Shown in pieces: positions 53,627 through 64,000 of a DNA stretch of 64,000 bases. Where the stretch lies: contig NZ_OZ257125.1 in NCBI RefSeq assembly GCF_965279055.1, forward strand, positions 3,162,001 to 3,226,000, written 5' to 3'. The notes beneath the pieces were generated by a model. It made no database searches. It saw only the letters and a list, made by a program, of their open reading frames with translations, and was not told the origin of the DNA. The position numbers and the translations under genes are program-made. Positions within the stretch are counted from its first letter, which is position 1. Each line of letters opens with the position of its first letter. The DNA comes from Hydrocarboniphaga sp965279055. GTDB taxonomy: Bacteria > Pseudomonadota > Gammaproteobacteria > Nevskiales > Nevskiaceae.

Positions 53627-55081
53627 TCAGCCCGCCAACTTTTCCTTCAGCAGCCGGTTCAGCGCCTCCGGGTTGGCCTTGCCCTGCGTCGCCTTCATCG
53701 CTTGGCCGACGAAGAAGCCAAACAGCTTGTCCTTGCCGGCGCGGTATTCGGCGAGCTGGCCCGGGTTCCTGGCGATGATGTCGTCGATCGCGGCCGCAAT
53801 CGCCGACTCGTCGGTGATTTGCACCAGGCCCTTGGCCTTGATGATCGTGTCGGCATCGCCCTCGCCCGCGAACATAGCCTCGAACACTTCCTTGGCGATC
53901 TTGCCGGAGATGGTCTTGTCGGCGATGCGTGCGATCAAACCCGCCAGCGCGGGCGCCGAAACCGGCGAAGCCTCGATCTCCAGATTCTGCTTGTTGAGCA
54001 GGCCGAGCAGATCGCCGATCACCCAGTTGGCGCAGATCTTCGGGTCGCCGCCGGACGTCTTCACCACGGTCTCGTAATAGTGGGCGAGCGAGGCTTCGGC
54101 CGTGAGCACGCTGGCGTCGTATTTCGGCAGCGCGTACTGCTGCATGAAACGATTGCGCTTGGCTTCCGGCAACTCCGGCATCGTGGCGCGGATGGCCTCG
54201 ATGTCTTCCTCGGTGACCACCACCGGCAGCAGGTCGGGATCGGGAAAATAGCGGTAGTCGTTCGCGTTCTCCTTGCTGCGCATCGAGCGCGTTTCGCCAG
54301 TGTCCGGATTGAACAGCCGCGTTTCCTGCACGATCACGCCGCCGGATTCGATCACGCCGATCTGGCGCTCGATCTCGTATTCGATCGCCTTCTCGACGTA
54401 GCGGAACGAGTTGACGTTCTTGGTCTCGGTGCGCGTGCCGAATTTTTCGGTGCCGCGCTTGCGCACCGACACATTGGCGTCGCAGCGGAAGCTGCCTTCC
54501 TGCATGTTGCCGTCGCTGACACCCAGATAGACAACCAGCTGGTGAAGCTTCTTCAGATAGGCGACCGCCTCTGCAGCCGAGCGGATTTCCGGCTCGGAAA
54601 CGATTTCGATCAGCGGCGTGCCGGCACGATTCAGATCGATGCCGGTCTGGCCGATGAAGTCCTCATGCAGCGACTTGCCCGCATCTTCTTCCATATGCGC
54701 GCGGGTGATGCCGATGGTCTTGGTGGTGCCGTCAGCGAGTTCGATATCGAGCTTGCCGCCGTCGACGATCGGCAGCTCGAACTGCGTGATCTGATAGCCC
54801 TTGGGCAAATCCGGATAGAAGTAGTGCTTGCGGTTGAACACGCTGCGCTTGGTGATCTTGGCGTCGATCGCCAGACCGAACTTGATCGCCATCTTCAGCG
54901 CGTCGCCATTGAGCACCGGCAGCACGCCCGGAAAACCCAGCGTGATCGGATCGGCCTGCGTATTGGCTTCCGCACCGTACGCCGTCGCCGCGCCCGAGAA
55001 AATTTTCGACTTCGTCAGCAGCTGGCAATGCACTTCCAGGCCGATGACGGCTTCCCATTCACTGTTGTTCATGACGTTCAT
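53627..55081 (-). CDS. gatB: Asp-tRNA(Asn)/Glu-tRNA(Gln) amidotransferase subunit B
   Basis: tRNA-binding kinase subunit of GatCAB, 484 aa. EAVIGLEVHCQLLTKSKIFSG, GFPGVLPVLNGDALKMAI and AGTPLIEIVSEPE are conserved blocks. MQEGSFRCDANVSVRKRG binds the metal and ATP, and the C-terminal YqeY-like tail domain (about 330-480) is complete. ATG at 55081, with a second ATG at 55072. The start overlaps the end of the TonB-domain gene by 14-23 nt, an unusual insertion into the gat operon. Confidence 0.96.
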   Translation of the reverse strand: MNVMNNSEWEAVIGLEVHCQLLTKSKIFSGAATAYGAEANTQADPITLGFPGVLPVLNGDALKMAIKFGLAIDAKITKRSVFNRKHYFYPDLPKGYQITQFELPIVDGGKLDIELADGTTKTIGITRAHMEEDAGKSLHEDFIGQTGIDLNRAGTPLIEIVSEPEIRSAAEAVAYLKKLHQLVVYLGVSDGNMQEGSFRCDANVSVRKRGTEKFGTRTETKNVNSFRYVEKAIEYEIERQIGVIESGGVIVQETRLFNPDTGETRSMRSKENANDYRYFPDPDLLPVVVTEEDIEAIRATMPELPEAKRNRFMQQYALPKYDASVLTAEASLAHYYETVVKTSGGDPKICANWVIGDLLGLLNKQNLEIEASPVSAPALAGLIARIADKTISGKIAKEVFEAMFAGEGDADTIIKAKGLVQITDESAIAAAIDDIIARNPGQLAEYRAGKDKLFGFFVGQAMKATQGKANPEALNRLLKEKLAG

Positions 55082-55492
55082 TTAGTTCTTCGTATTTCGG
55101 AGTTTCGACACAGGCTTTAAATGCTTGTGGCTTCACACCTTCGACCTCGAAATTAATGCTCTCGGCATACCGACCAGCCGGCTGCATAGGATCGAACTTC
55201 CACTGCGCCAGTGCCTGCAACGCTACCGCATCGAACACTCCGGCCGGCTGCGAATCGATAATTCGATAGAGGTCGCCACGCCCATCCGCTCGTATCTGGA
55301 AAGTAACGACGACGCAGCCTTGAACACCCTTCATCGCCAGCTGTTTCGGATATTGCGGCGCCACGCGCGAAATCACCCTCGCCTTCCCGGGCGGCGTCAC
55401 CTCGGGCTTCGGTCCATTAGCCTCAGGCGCTAAAGCGCAGCCCGATACCGTCGAGCAAAGCATCAGAGCAGTAGCGGCCGCAGCGCCAAGCC

Positions 55493-55496
<4 letters not shown>
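55059..55496 (-). CDS. TonB C-terminal-domain lipoprotein-like protein
   Basis: A 145-aa protein with a lipoprotein signal (ALMLCSTVSGCA, Cys near residue 20). The TonB/TolA C-terminal domain follows (ISRVAPQYPKQLAMKGVQGCVVVTFQI, then VFDAVALQALAQWKF). There is no N-terminal anchor helix or Pro-rich spacer, so it is not a classical TonB. GTG start overlapping the gatA stop (GTGA), with its own end overlapping gatB, so it is fully embedded in the gat operon. A periplasmic or outer-membrane role is inferred. Confidence 0.85.
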
Positions 55497-56947
<1,451 letters not shown>

Positions 56948-57018
56948 GAAGAATCCGAAAAAACGGGTTGGGAATGCCGCCCTGACCAGCCGGCTGGGGC
57001 GCCGGCCGGCAAAACGGC

Positions 57019-57306
57019 TTACTCGAGAACTTTGGGGACCAGGTAGAGCCCGTTCTCGGTCGCCGGCGCGATCGCCTGGAAGGCTTCGCGCTGGTTCGGC
57101 GCGGTCACCTCGTCGACGCGCAGGCGCTGGTGCATGTCCAGCGGGTGCGCCATCGGCAGCACCTTGGCGGTATCGGCGCGGGACAACTGCCCGACCATTT
57201 CCATGATGTTGGACAGCTGGCGCGCGTAGGCGTCGGTCATCTCGGGCTTGAGTTCCAGCCGTGCGAGATGGGCCACTTGGCGTATTTGATCCGGGCTGAG
57301 GCTCAT
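57019..57306 (-). CDS. gatC: Asp-tRNA(Asn)/Glu-tRNA(Gln) amidotransferase subunit C
   Basis: A 95-aa helper subunit that ties GatA to GatB. IRQVAHLARLELKPE is the signature start, followed by RQLSNIMEMVGQLSRADT and a long tail (RLRVDEVTAPNQREAFQAIAP) with the C-terminal GLYLVPKVLE. It is first of the operon; a TATAAA at 57333-57328 on the minus strand might be its -10 box, without a clear -35. Confidence 0.95.
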   Translation of the reverse strand: MSLSPDQIRQVAHLARLELKPEMTDAYARQLSNIMEMVGQLSRADTAKVLPMAHPLDMHQRLRVDEVTAPNQREAFQAIAPATENGLYLVPKVLE

Positions 57307-57433
57307 GTTGGTCTGCGAGAGAAATCGTTTATAGTGGCGATCGTCGCAATCTTACTTGATCGACACTCGATCAATCGAAAACGACACCGAATCTGATGCG
57401 TCCTCGTACCCGCCTCGATGCTGGTACTAGCCC

Positions 57434-57440
57434 ATAAAAT
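57434..57440 (+). promoter_or_regulatory. Possible -10 element of mreB
   Basis: ATAAAAT 36 nt before the mreB ATG, in the 170-bp divergent gap between gatC and mreB, could be the -10 region. The rest of the gap has no repeat or palindrome. Confidence 0.35.
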
Positions 57441-57476
57441 CCCCGTTTCACTGCCTACGCCAGCCAACTCCTGCCG

Positions 57477-58514
57477 ATGTTCGACGCCGTCCGCCGCCTT
57501 TTCGTCAACGATCTCTCCATTGACCTTGGCACTGCCAACACCCTGGTCTACGTCCGCGACGAAGGCATCGTCCTGAACGAGCCTTCCGTGGTCGCGATCC
57601 GTCTCGACTCGCGTGGCGCCAAGAAAATCGAGGCGGTCGGTATCGACGCCAAGAAGATGCTCGGCCGAACGCCGACCAATATCTCCACGATCCGTCCGCT
57701 GCGCGACGGTGTCATCGCCGACTACACCGTCACCGAGAAGATGCTGCAGCACTTCATCCGCAAGGTGCAGAAAGGCCGGATGATGCGGCCGATGACCCGG
57801 GTCGTCGTCTGCGTGCCCTACGGCTCGACCCAGGTGGAGCGCCGCGCGATCCGCGAATCGGTCGAGAACGCCGGGGCGCGCAAGGTCTACGTGATCGAGG
57901 AGCCGATCGCCGCCGCCCTGGGCGCCGGCATCCCGATCGGCGACGCCAAGGGTTCGATGGTCGTCGACATCGGCGGCGGCACCTCGGAAGTCGCGGTGAT
58001 CTCGCTCAACGGCATCGTCTATGCCGAATCGGTGCGCATCGGCGGCGACAAGTTCGACGAAGCCATCGTCAGCTACGTGCGCCGCCAGTACAACATGCTG
58101 ATCGGCGAGGCCACGGCCGAGCGCATCAAGCAGGAAATCGGCACCGCCTTCCCGGGCCACGAAGTCACCGAAATCGACGTCGTCGGGCGCCATCTGGCGG
58201 CCGGCGTGCCGCGCAATTTCACGATGAATTCCAACGAGATCCTGGACGCACTTCAGGAACCGCTGGCGGGCATCGTCAAGGCCGTCAAGCAGGCGCTGGA
58301 GCGCACCCCGCCGGAGCTGGGCTCCGACGTCGCCGAGCGCGGCATCGTGCTCACCGGCGGCGGCGCGCTGCTGCGCGACCTGGACAAGCTGATCAGCGAG
58401 GAAACCGGCCTGCCGGTGATCATCGCCGACGATCCGCTGACCTGCGTCGCCCGCGGCGGCGGCATGGTGCTGGACATGCTCGATCGCCAGGGTGATTTCT
58501 ACAGCCTCGACTGA
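57477..58514 (+). CDS. mreB: Rod shape-determining actin MreB
   Basis: Bacterial actin of 345 aa that guides the elongation machinery. The phosphate-1 loop is IDLGTANTLVYV; VVDIGGGTSEVAVISLNGIV and GGGALLRDLD are the second phosphate and adenosine loops. The N-terminal amphipathic start MFDAVRRLFVNDL binds membrane. Length and motifs are typical. First gene of a classical mreBCD-mrdA-rodA cluster, with a 117-bp gap before mreC. Confidence 0.98.
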   Translation: MFDAVRRLFVNDLSIDLGTANTLVYVRDEGIVLNEPSVVAIRLDSRGAKKIEAVGIDAKKMLGRTPTNISTIRPLRDGVIADYTVTEKMLQHFIRKVQKGRMMRPMTRVVVCVPYGSTQVERRAIRESVENAGARKVYVIEEPIAAALGAGIPIGDAKGSMVVDIGGGTSEVAVISLNGIVYAESVRIGGDKFDEAIVSYVRRQYNMLIGEATAERIKQEIGTAFPGHEVTEIDVVGRHLAAGVPRNFTMNSNEILDALQEPLAGIVKAVKQALERTPPELGSDVAERGIVLTGGGALLRDLDKLISEETGLPVIIADDPLTCVARGGGMVLDMLDRQGDFYSLD

Positions 58515-58631
58515 TCCTCGCCTGCCTTGGCGCAGGCGTTGGGACTCGTCGCGATAGACCGCCGGACGGTGATGCCCTAGCCGCGTCGCCCGTGATATAA
58601 CGTTGTAAATAGTTTTTGGAAGGCGCGAGCT

Positions 58632-59618
58632 TTGAACACCCTGAGCGTCGACCACCGCGACCCTCTTTTCCCCCGCGGCCCTGGCTTGGGGCTGCGCGCT
58701 TTTGCGCTGCTGGCGATCTGCGGCAGCCTGATTTACTTCGACTTCTCGACACCCAAACTGGCGCCGCTGCGCTCCACGCTGGCACTGACCCTGTCACCGG
58801 TGCTGTGGGTCGCGTCGCTGCCGCGGCATTTGAGCGACGCCAGCAGCTACCTCGACAGCCGCGACCAGCTCGCCGCCGAAAACAAGCTGCTGCGCGACCG
58901 CCAGTTCCAGCTCGAAGCCAAGCTGCAGAAGTTCGAGGCGCTCGAAGCGGAAAATCGCAGAATTCGCGAACTGCTGGCTTCTGCAAAGAACTTGCAGGAA
59001 AACGTGCTGATCACCGAGATCATCGCCGCCAACCAGGACCCGTATCGCCATCAGATCACCCTCAACAAGGGCGCTCGCGACCAGGTCTATCGCGGCCAGG
59101 CCCTGGTCGACGCCAGCGGCGTCATGGGCCAGATCATCCAGGTCAACCCGACCACCTCGGTGGCGCTGCTGATCACCGACCCGGATCACGGCATCCCGGT
59201 GGAGATCAACCGCACCGGCCTGCAGACCATCGCGCTCGGCGTCGGCGACGGCCAGGCGCTGAGGCTGCCGTTCCTGCCCGGCAATGCCGACATCCAGAAG
59301 GGCGACCTGCTGGTGTCCTCGGCGCTGGGCGGGCGCTTCCCGGCAGGCTACCCGGTGGCGCAGGTGTTCGACATCAAGCACAACCCGGGTGAGCACTTCG
59401 CCGAGGCGCTGGCCTACCCGACCGCCAAGCTCAACCAGGGCCGCCAGGCGCTGCTGGTCTGGAGCGAGGATCACAGCGCCGACAGCGAAACCATCGTCAG
59501 CGTGCCGGGCGCGGCGCCGGCCGAGGACGACCAGCCGAAAAAGGCCTTGCCTCCCCGGCCGATCTCGGCGGCGCCGTCCGCCGGCGCCGACAAGCCGGCC
59601 AAACCGGTCAAGCCCTGA
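58632..59618 (+). CDS. mreC: Rod shape-determining protein MreC
   Basis: Periplasmic scaffold of the elongasome, 328 aa, TTG start with GGAAGG about 10-15 nt upstream. A transmembrane helix (LGLRAFALLAICGSLIYFDF) is followed by a coiled coil (DQLAAENKLLRDRQFQLEAKLQKFEALEAENRRIREL). The beta-barrel pair starts around ITEIIAANQDPYRHQITLNKG. The C-terminal 40 residues are Pro/Ala-rich and disordered. Confidence 0.95.
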   Translation: MNTLSVDHRDPLFPRGPGLGLRAFALLAICGSLIYFDFSTPKLAPLRSTLALTLSPVLWVASLPRHLSDASSYLDSRDQLAAENKLLRDRQFQLEAKLQKFEALEAENRRIRELLASAKNLQENVLITEIIAANQDPYRHQITLNKGARDQVYRGQALVDASGVMGQIIQVNPTTSVALLITDPDHGIPVEINRTGLQTIALGVGDGQALRLPFLPGNADIQKGDLLVSSALGGRFPAGYPVAQVFDIKHNPGEHFAEALAYPTAKLNQGRQALLVWSEDHSADSETIVSVPGAAPAEDDQPKKALPPRPISAAPSAGADKPAKPVKP

Positions 59619-59620
59619 CG

Positions 59621-60106
59621 ATGAGGCGCGTGCCGCACCTGGCTTTCTGGCTGAGCCTGCTGGTTGCCCTGTTCCTGCAGATGATCGTGCTGCCGGACAG
59701 CGTCGCCGCGGTGCGGCCGCTGTGGATTCCGCTGGTGCTGGCGTTCTGGGCGCTGCAGGACCCGCGCCTGCCGACGCTGCTGGCCTCGTTCCTGTTCGGC
59801 ATCATGCTCGACGTGCTGTTCGACTCCATCCTCGGCCAGCATGCGCTGGGCTGCGTGCTCAGCACCTACATCGTGATCAAGCTGCGCGGCCTGTTCATCC
59901 TGTTCCCGCTGTGGCAGTCGACCGTGGCGCTGGTGCCGGTATGGGTGATCTACGCCTTTCTGATGTTCTGGATCGACGGTGTCGCCAAGCACCAGGCCGA
60001 CGCCTGGCTGCGCTGGCTGCCGGTGGCCTCGTCGACACTGTTCTGGCCGCTGATCTTCGTGGTGCTGGATAGCTATCTCCGGCGCCGCCAGCGCAGCCAG
60101 GAATAA
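59621..60106 (+). CDS. mreD: Rod shape-determining protein MreD
   Basis: Integral membrane protein of 161 aa with five to six helices, for example LAFWLSLLVALFLQMIVL, and FGIMLDVLFDSILGQHALGCVLSTYI, the conserved MreD core. It follows mreC by 2 nt and overlaps mrdA by one base (TAATG). Confidence 0.94.
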   Translation: MRRVPHLAFWLSLLVALFLQMIVLPDSVAAVRPLWIPLVLAFWALQDPRLPTLLASFLFGIMLDVLFDSILGQHALGCVLSTYIVIKLRGLFILFPLWQSTVALVPVWVIYAFLMFWIDGVAKHQADAWLRWLPVASSTLFWPLIFVVLDSYLRRRQRSQE

Positions 60107-62097
60107 TGATCCGGCACGACAAGCTCAAGGACCTTCACCGCGAGAAGGAGACCTTCGCGGCGCGCACCATCGTCGCGGGCTGTGCGGCGCTGCTGATGGC
60201 GGCGCTGCTGGGTTTCCGGCTGTTCGACCTGCAGGTGCTGCAGCAGAGCTATTACTCGACGCGCGCCGACGAAAACCGGATGCGTCTGTCGGCGGTGGCG
60301 CCGGTGCGCGGGCTGATCTACGACCGCAACGGCGCGGTGCTGGCGCAGAACACGCCGGCCTTCGTGCTCGAACTGGTGCCGGAGGAAGTCAAGCAGCTCG
60401 ACGACACCTTGCAGCGCCTGGCCAAGCTGATCCGGCTCGACGACGTCGACATCGCCCGCTTCAAGGATCGCGTGCGCAAGACGCCGCGTTACCGCTCAGT
60501 GCCGCTGCGCACCAACCTGAGCCTGGAAGAGGTCGCCAAGTTCGAGATCAACCGCTACGACTTCGACGGCGTCGACGTCACCGCCGGCCTGACCCGCAGC
60601 TACCCGCTCGGCGACACCGCCGCGCACGTCGTCGGCTACGTCGGCGGCATCACCGAGGACGAGCTGCGCAAGGCGCCGGAGCCGGCGTTCCGCGGCCTGT
60701 CGCAGATCGGCAAGGTCGGCGTTGAGAAGTCGCACGAGGACCTGCTGCGCGGCGAGCCCGGCGCCAAGGTGATCGAGGCCAATGCCTATGGCCGGCCGCT
60801 GCGCGAACTCGACTATCAGCAGGGCAAGCCCGGCCGCAACCTGATCCTGACGCTGGACGCGAAAGTGCAGATGGTCGCCGAGCAGGCGCTGGGCGACTAC
60901 AACGGCGCGGTGGTCGCGATCAATCCGCAGAACGGCGAGATCATCGCGCTGGTGTCCAAGCCCGGTTTCAACCCGCACCTGTTTGGTGAAGGCATCGACG
61001 GCAAGACCTACAAGGCGCTGCTGGAAGACCCGAACCGGCCGCTGTACAACCGCGCGCTGCAGGGCACCTACCCGCCGGGCTCGACGATCAAGCCGTTCAT
61101 GGCGCTGGCCGGGCTGGAATACGACGTCATCGACGCCAACCACCGTGAAGTCTGCAACGGCCAGATGTCCTTGCCGGGCAGCTCGCGCAAGTACCGCTGC
61201 TGGAAGCGCCACGGCCACGGCTCGCTGGACATGGCCGCCGGCGTCGCCCGCTCCTGCGACATCTACTTCTACAACATCGCGATCAACCTCGGCATCGACC
61301 GCATGCAGGGCTTCCTCGACCAGTTTGGCCTGGGCCGCGTCACCGATGTCGACCTGCCGTTGGAAAAAGGCGGCCTGCTGCCGTCACGCGAGTGGAAGCG
61401 GCGCGTGCGCAAGGAGAGCTGGTATCCGGGCGAGACGCTCAACGTCGGTATCGGCCAAGGTTACCTGACGGTGACACCGATACAGCTGGCGCAGATCACC
61501 GCGCGCATGGCACTGCGCGGCGACGGCTTCAAACCGCACCTGGTGCGCGCCACCCAGGATCCGATCTCGCTGGTCACCGACGCGGTCGCGCTGGAGCCGC
61601 TGCCGGTGATCGAAAACCGCCACAAGGCCGACTGGGAAACCGTGGTCCAGGCGATGCAACAGGTGACCCAGGTCCAGGGCGGCACCGCTTTCGCCACCTT
61701 CAAGGACGCGCCCTACACCGTCGCCGGCAAGACCGGCTCGGCCCAGGTCGCCGGCCTGAAGCAGGACGAGAAGGTCGCGCCGACGCAGGAGTCGCTGCCG
61801 ATGCATCTGCGCGACCACGCGCTGTTCGTCGCGTTCGCGCCGGCCGACAACCCGCAGATCGCGGTCGGCCTGATCGCCGAACACGGCGGCCACGGCGCCT
61901 CGGTGGCCGCGCCGGTGGCGCGGCAGATCATGGACCAGTACCTTCTCGGCGAGATCCGCTACCGCGCGCCGGGTTCGCCGCCGCTGCCGGCGAGCGTGCC
62001 GGCCGCACCGGTGCCGGCCGTCGCGCTGCCGCAGCAGCCGCTGCCGGCCGATCCGGCCGCCGTCGCCGCCGATCCGCCGGTCACCGAGGACGAGTGA
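60106..62097 (+). CDS. mrdA: Penicillin-binding protein 2 (transpeptidase of elongation)
   Basis: Class B PBP, 663 aa. A single anchor helix (IVAGCAALLMAALLGFRLFDL) precedes the dimerisation domain with RLSAVAPVRGLIYDRNGAVLAQN, then the transpeptidase with S326-T-I-K329 (PGSTIKPF), S383-C-D385 and K542-T-G-S (AGKTGSAQ). FCKGYP is not present. The C-terminal 50 residues form a Pro/Ala-rich tail absent from shorter homologues. It cross-links lateral-wall peptidoglycan with RodA, whose gene follows. Confidence 0.97.
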   Translation: MIRHDKLKDLHREKETFAARTIVAGCAALLMAALLGFRLFDLQVLQQSYYSTRADENRMRLSAVAPVRGLIYDRNGAVLAQNTPAFVLELVPEEVKQLDDTLQRLAKLIRLDDVDIARFKDRVRKTPRYRSVPLRTNLSLEEVAKFEINRYDFDGVDVTAGLTRSYPLGDTAAHVVGYVGGITEDELRKAPEPAFRGLSQIGKVGVEKSHEDLLRGEPGAKVIEANAYGRPLRELDYQQGKPGRNLILTLDAKVQMVAEQALGDYNGAVVAINPQNGEIIALVSKPGFNPHLFGEGIDGKTYKALLEDPNRPLYNRALQGTYPPGSTIKPFMALAGLEYDVIDANHREVCNGQMSLPGSSRKYRCWKRHGHGSLDMAAGVARSCDIYFYNIAINLGIDRMQGFLDQFGLGRVTDVDLPLEKGGLLPSREWKRRVRKESWYPGETLNVGIGQGYLTVTPIQLAQITARMALRGDGFKPHLVRATQDPISLVTDAVALEPLPVIENRHKADWETVVQAMQQVTQVQGGTAFATFKDAPYTVAGKTGSAQVAGLKQDEKVAPTQESLPMHLRDHALFVAFAPADNPQIAVGLIAEHGGHGASVAAPVARQIMDQYLLGEIRYRAPGSPPLPASVPAAPVPAVALPQQPLPADPAAVAADPPVTEDE

Positions 62098-62118
62098 GAC
62101 CGCCATGAATTCGCCGCT

Positions 62119-63255
62119 ATGAATCCCCTATTTCAGCCGCTGACCTCGTCGCGGCCGCCGCAGCAGGGCCTGTCCGACGTCTTCGGCCGCCTGCATCTGG
62201 ACCTGTGGCTGCTGCTGCTGCTGGCCGGCGTCAGCGCGATCGGCCTGATCGTGCTCTATTCGGCCTCCGGGCACTCGATGCCGACGGTGATGAACCAGGC
62301 CGAGCGCCTGTTGCTGGGCCTGGCCGTCATGGCGGTGGCCGCGCAGGCGACGCCCGAGATGTACCGCGCGATCGCGCCCTGGTTCTACTCGATGGCGACC
62401 CTGCTGCTGGTCATGGTGTTAATACTCGGCGATCACGCCAAGGGCGCGCAGCGCTGGCTGGACTTCGGCGTGGTGCGATTCCAGCCGGCCGAGTTCATGA
62501 AGCTGGCGATGCCGCTGTGCGTGGCCAGCTTCCTGCACGGCCGGCCACTGCCGCCGAGCATCTCGACCATCGCGATCACGCTGGCGATCATCGGCGTGCC
62601 GACCGTGCTGATCGCGATCCAGCCGGATCTGGGCACCAGCCTGCTGATCGTTGCGGCCGGCGGCTTCGCGCTGTATTTCGGCGGCCTGGGCTATCGCTGG
62701 ATCCTCGGCGCGCTGGCCGCGGTCGGTGCCGCGCTGCCGGTGCTGTGGACGCGCCTGCACGACTACCAGCGCCAGCGCGTGCTGACCTTCATGGACCCCG
62801 AGAGCGATCCGCTGGGCACCGGCTATCACATCACCCAGAGCAAGATCGCGATCGGCTCCGGCGGCGTGTTCGGCAAGGGCTGGCTCAACGGCACCCAGGC
62901 CAAGCTCGACTTCCTGCCCGAGTCGCACACCGATTTCATTTTCGCGGTGTATTCCGAGGAACTCGGCCTGATGGGCGTGCTGTTCCTGCTCGGCCTGTAT
63001 CTGGCGATCGTCGGCCGCTGCCTGTACATCGCGGTGCGAGCACAGGACACGTTTCAGCGGCTGCTGGCCGGCGCGCTGGGCATGACGTTTTTCATCTACG
63101 TCTTCATCAACATGGGCATGGTCATCGGCCTGCTGCCGGTGGTGGGCGTGCCCTTGCCGCTGGTGAGCTACGGCGGCACCTCGATGGTGAGCCTGCTGGC
63201 CGGCTTCGGTATGCTGATGTCCATCCAAACCCATAGAAAACTACTGGCGAGCTGA
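62119..63255 (+). CDS. rodA: Peptidoglycan glycosyltransferase RodA
   Basis: SEDS-family polymerase, 378 aa, about ten membrane helices. DHAKGAQRWLDFGVVRFQPAEFMKL, then TFMDPESDPLGTGYHITQSKIAIGSGG, and LPESHTDFIFAVYSEELG are the hallmark SEDS loops. The catalytic region Asp is in WLDFG and the later PLPLVSYGGTSM is present. It begins 21 nt after mrdA and its stop overlaps the mltB start (TGATG). Confidence 0.97.
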   Translation: MNPLFQPLTSSRPPQQGLSDVFGRLHLDLWLLLLLAGVSAIGLIVLYSASGHSMPTVMNQAERLLLGLAVMAVAAQATPEMYRAIAPWFYSMATLLLVMVLILGDHAKGAQRWLDFGVVRFQPAEFMKLAMPLCVASFLHGRPLPPSISTIAITLAIIGVPTVLIAIQPDLGTSLLIVAAGGFALYFGGLGYRWILGALAAVGAALPVLWTRLHDYQRQRVLTFMDPESDPLGTGYHITQSKIAIGSGGVFGKGWLNGTQAKLDFLPESHTDFIFAVYSEELGLMGVLFLLGLYLAIVGRCLYIAVRAQDTFQRLLAGALGMTFFIYVFINMGMVIGLLPVVGVPLPLVSYGGTSMVSLLAGFGMLMSIQTHRKLLAS

Positions 63256-64000
63256 TGCGGCCGACCTCAGGGATGACAACCGGCAAGGGCCTGCTGCTGC
63301 TTGGACTTATGGCGCTGGCAGGCCCGGCGCGGTCCGACTATTCCCAGCATCCGCAGGCAGCGGCGCTGTATGCGGCGCTGAAAAGCGAGCATGGTTTCTC
63401 GGCCAGCGATATCGACGCCGTGCGCGCGGCGCTGGTGGAGGCCAATACGATTCCGAGCCTGATCGAGGCCGAGCAGAAGGCGCCGGAACGTACCGAAACC
63501 TGGACGATGTATTCGGCCAAGCGCGTCGACGCGCTGCGCATCAAGCGCGGCGCGCAATTCATCCACGACAACCGCGCGCTGCTGGATCGCGCCGAAACCG
63601 AGTACGGCGTGCCCGGCCCGGTGATCGCCGGCGTGCTCGGGCTTGAAACCAACTTCGGCCGCATCACCGGCGGCGCGCGCGTGCTCGATGCGCTGGCCAC
63701 GCAGGGCTTCGATCATCCGACGCGGACCCGGTTCTTCTTCGAGGAACTCGAGCAGTATTTCGTGTTCTGCCGCGACTTCGGCTTCGCGCCGACGCAGCTC
63801 AAGGGCTCCTACGCCGGCGCGATGGGCTGGGCGCAGTTCATGCCGAGCAACTACCGCCGGCTGGCGGTGGATTTCGACGGCGACGGCAAGCGCGACCTGT
63901 GGAGCGCGGCCGATGCGATCGGCTCGATCGCGCATTACTTCACCGCCTACAAGCCCGATCTGGCCTGGCATCGCGGCGAGCCGCTGATCGTGCCGGCGAA
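63255..64000 (+). CDS. mltB: Lytic murein transglycosylase B (partial)
   Basis: Cleaves peptidoglycan glycan strands to anhydromuropeptides. Open frame from the ATG at 63255 to the right edge, 248 residues seen. The N-terminus (KGLLLLGLMALAGPA) is a signal peptide, with no lipobox Cys visible. The catalytic Glu131 lies in VLGLETNFGRITGG. YAGAMGWAQFMPSNYRRLAVDFDGDGKRDLW is the typical MltB/SLT family 3 block. The last gene of the elongation cluster, so a coupled role of synthesis and cutting is likely. Confidence 0.95.
   Translation, partial: MRPTSGMTTGKGLLLLGLMALAGPARSDYSQHPQAAALYAALKSEHGFSASDIDAVRAALVEANTIPSLIEAEQKAPERTETWTMYSAKRVDALRIKRGAQFIHDNRALLDRAETEYGVPGPVIAGVLGLETNFGRITGGARVLDALATQGFDHPTRTRFFFEELEQYFVFCRDFGFAPTQLKGSYAGAMGWAQFMPSNYRRLAVDFDGDGKRDLWSAADAIGSIAHYFTAYKPDLAWHRGEPLIVPA

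Noticed and set aside
60496..61218. Minus-strand frame opposite mrdA
   Set aside because: Antisense shadow; mrdA has all PBP2 motifs.

Overview
The window is a high-GC bacterial chromosome segment, almost certainly from a gammaproteobacterium. A Xanthomonadales or Nevskiales-type lineage is my best guess, but it rests on gene content and order only: metG-rnfB-nth, gatCAB beside mreBCD-mrdA-rodA-mltB, long-chain acyl-CoA dehydrogenases, class II DAHP synthase, and many GTAG-headed REP palindromes. I see no tRNA, rRNA, CRISPR array, prophage or transposase gene.

Layout. 1-2.4 kb: a MarR-controlled RND/MFS-type efflux operon (marR, tolC-like, emrA-like, the last cut by the left edge). 2.5-10.2 kb: metG, a soluble rnfB-like ferredoxin and nth, with an accessory block (FitAB/VapBC-type toxin-antitoxin and one giant MmeI-like restriction-modification enzyme) lying between rnfB and nth. 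10.4-22 kb: two closely similar acyl-CoA dehydrogenase genes in direct orientation flank a minus-strand group that looks like a 5-oxoproline module (5-oxoprolinase, DUF969 and DUF979 membrane proteins, DUF2891) and a striking array of about ten 184-bp tandem repeats built from REP palindromes. 22.3-26.1 kb: a tryptophan-tryptophylquinone amine dehydrogenase operon in the order B-E-D-A, followed by two cytochromes c. 26.2-39.3 kb: sugar nucleotide epimerase, membrane proteins, TfoX-like protein, DAHP synthase, CbpA, an amidase, an SMP-30-like protein and an acyl-CoA ligase.

39.4-45 kb is a compact six-gene minus-strand operon (DUF1295 reductase, cyclopropane-synthase-like methyltransferase, unknown exported protein, periplasmic thioredoxin/TPR protein, PurU, DUF4442). 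It is followed by two coupled SET-domain genes, hslO and a sulfotransferase. 48.1-53.5 kb holds the best candidate for an undescribed pathway: an operon of cytochrome P450, stand-alone acyl carrier protein, FabF-type and FabH/DarB-type ketosynthases, ended by a strong terminator, with a divergent O-methyltransferase. The last 10 kb is housekeeping: gatC-gatA-(TonB-domain lipoprotein)-gatB on the minus strand and mreB-mreC-mreD-mrdA-rodA-mltB on the plus strand (mltB cut by the right edge).

A theme across the window is short palindromic repeats of at least five families. They sit between genes, but in several places they have become part of genes: protein linkers in metG and the restriction enzyme, the signal-peptide start of a cytochrome, an N-terminal leader, stop codons, and a ribosome binding site.
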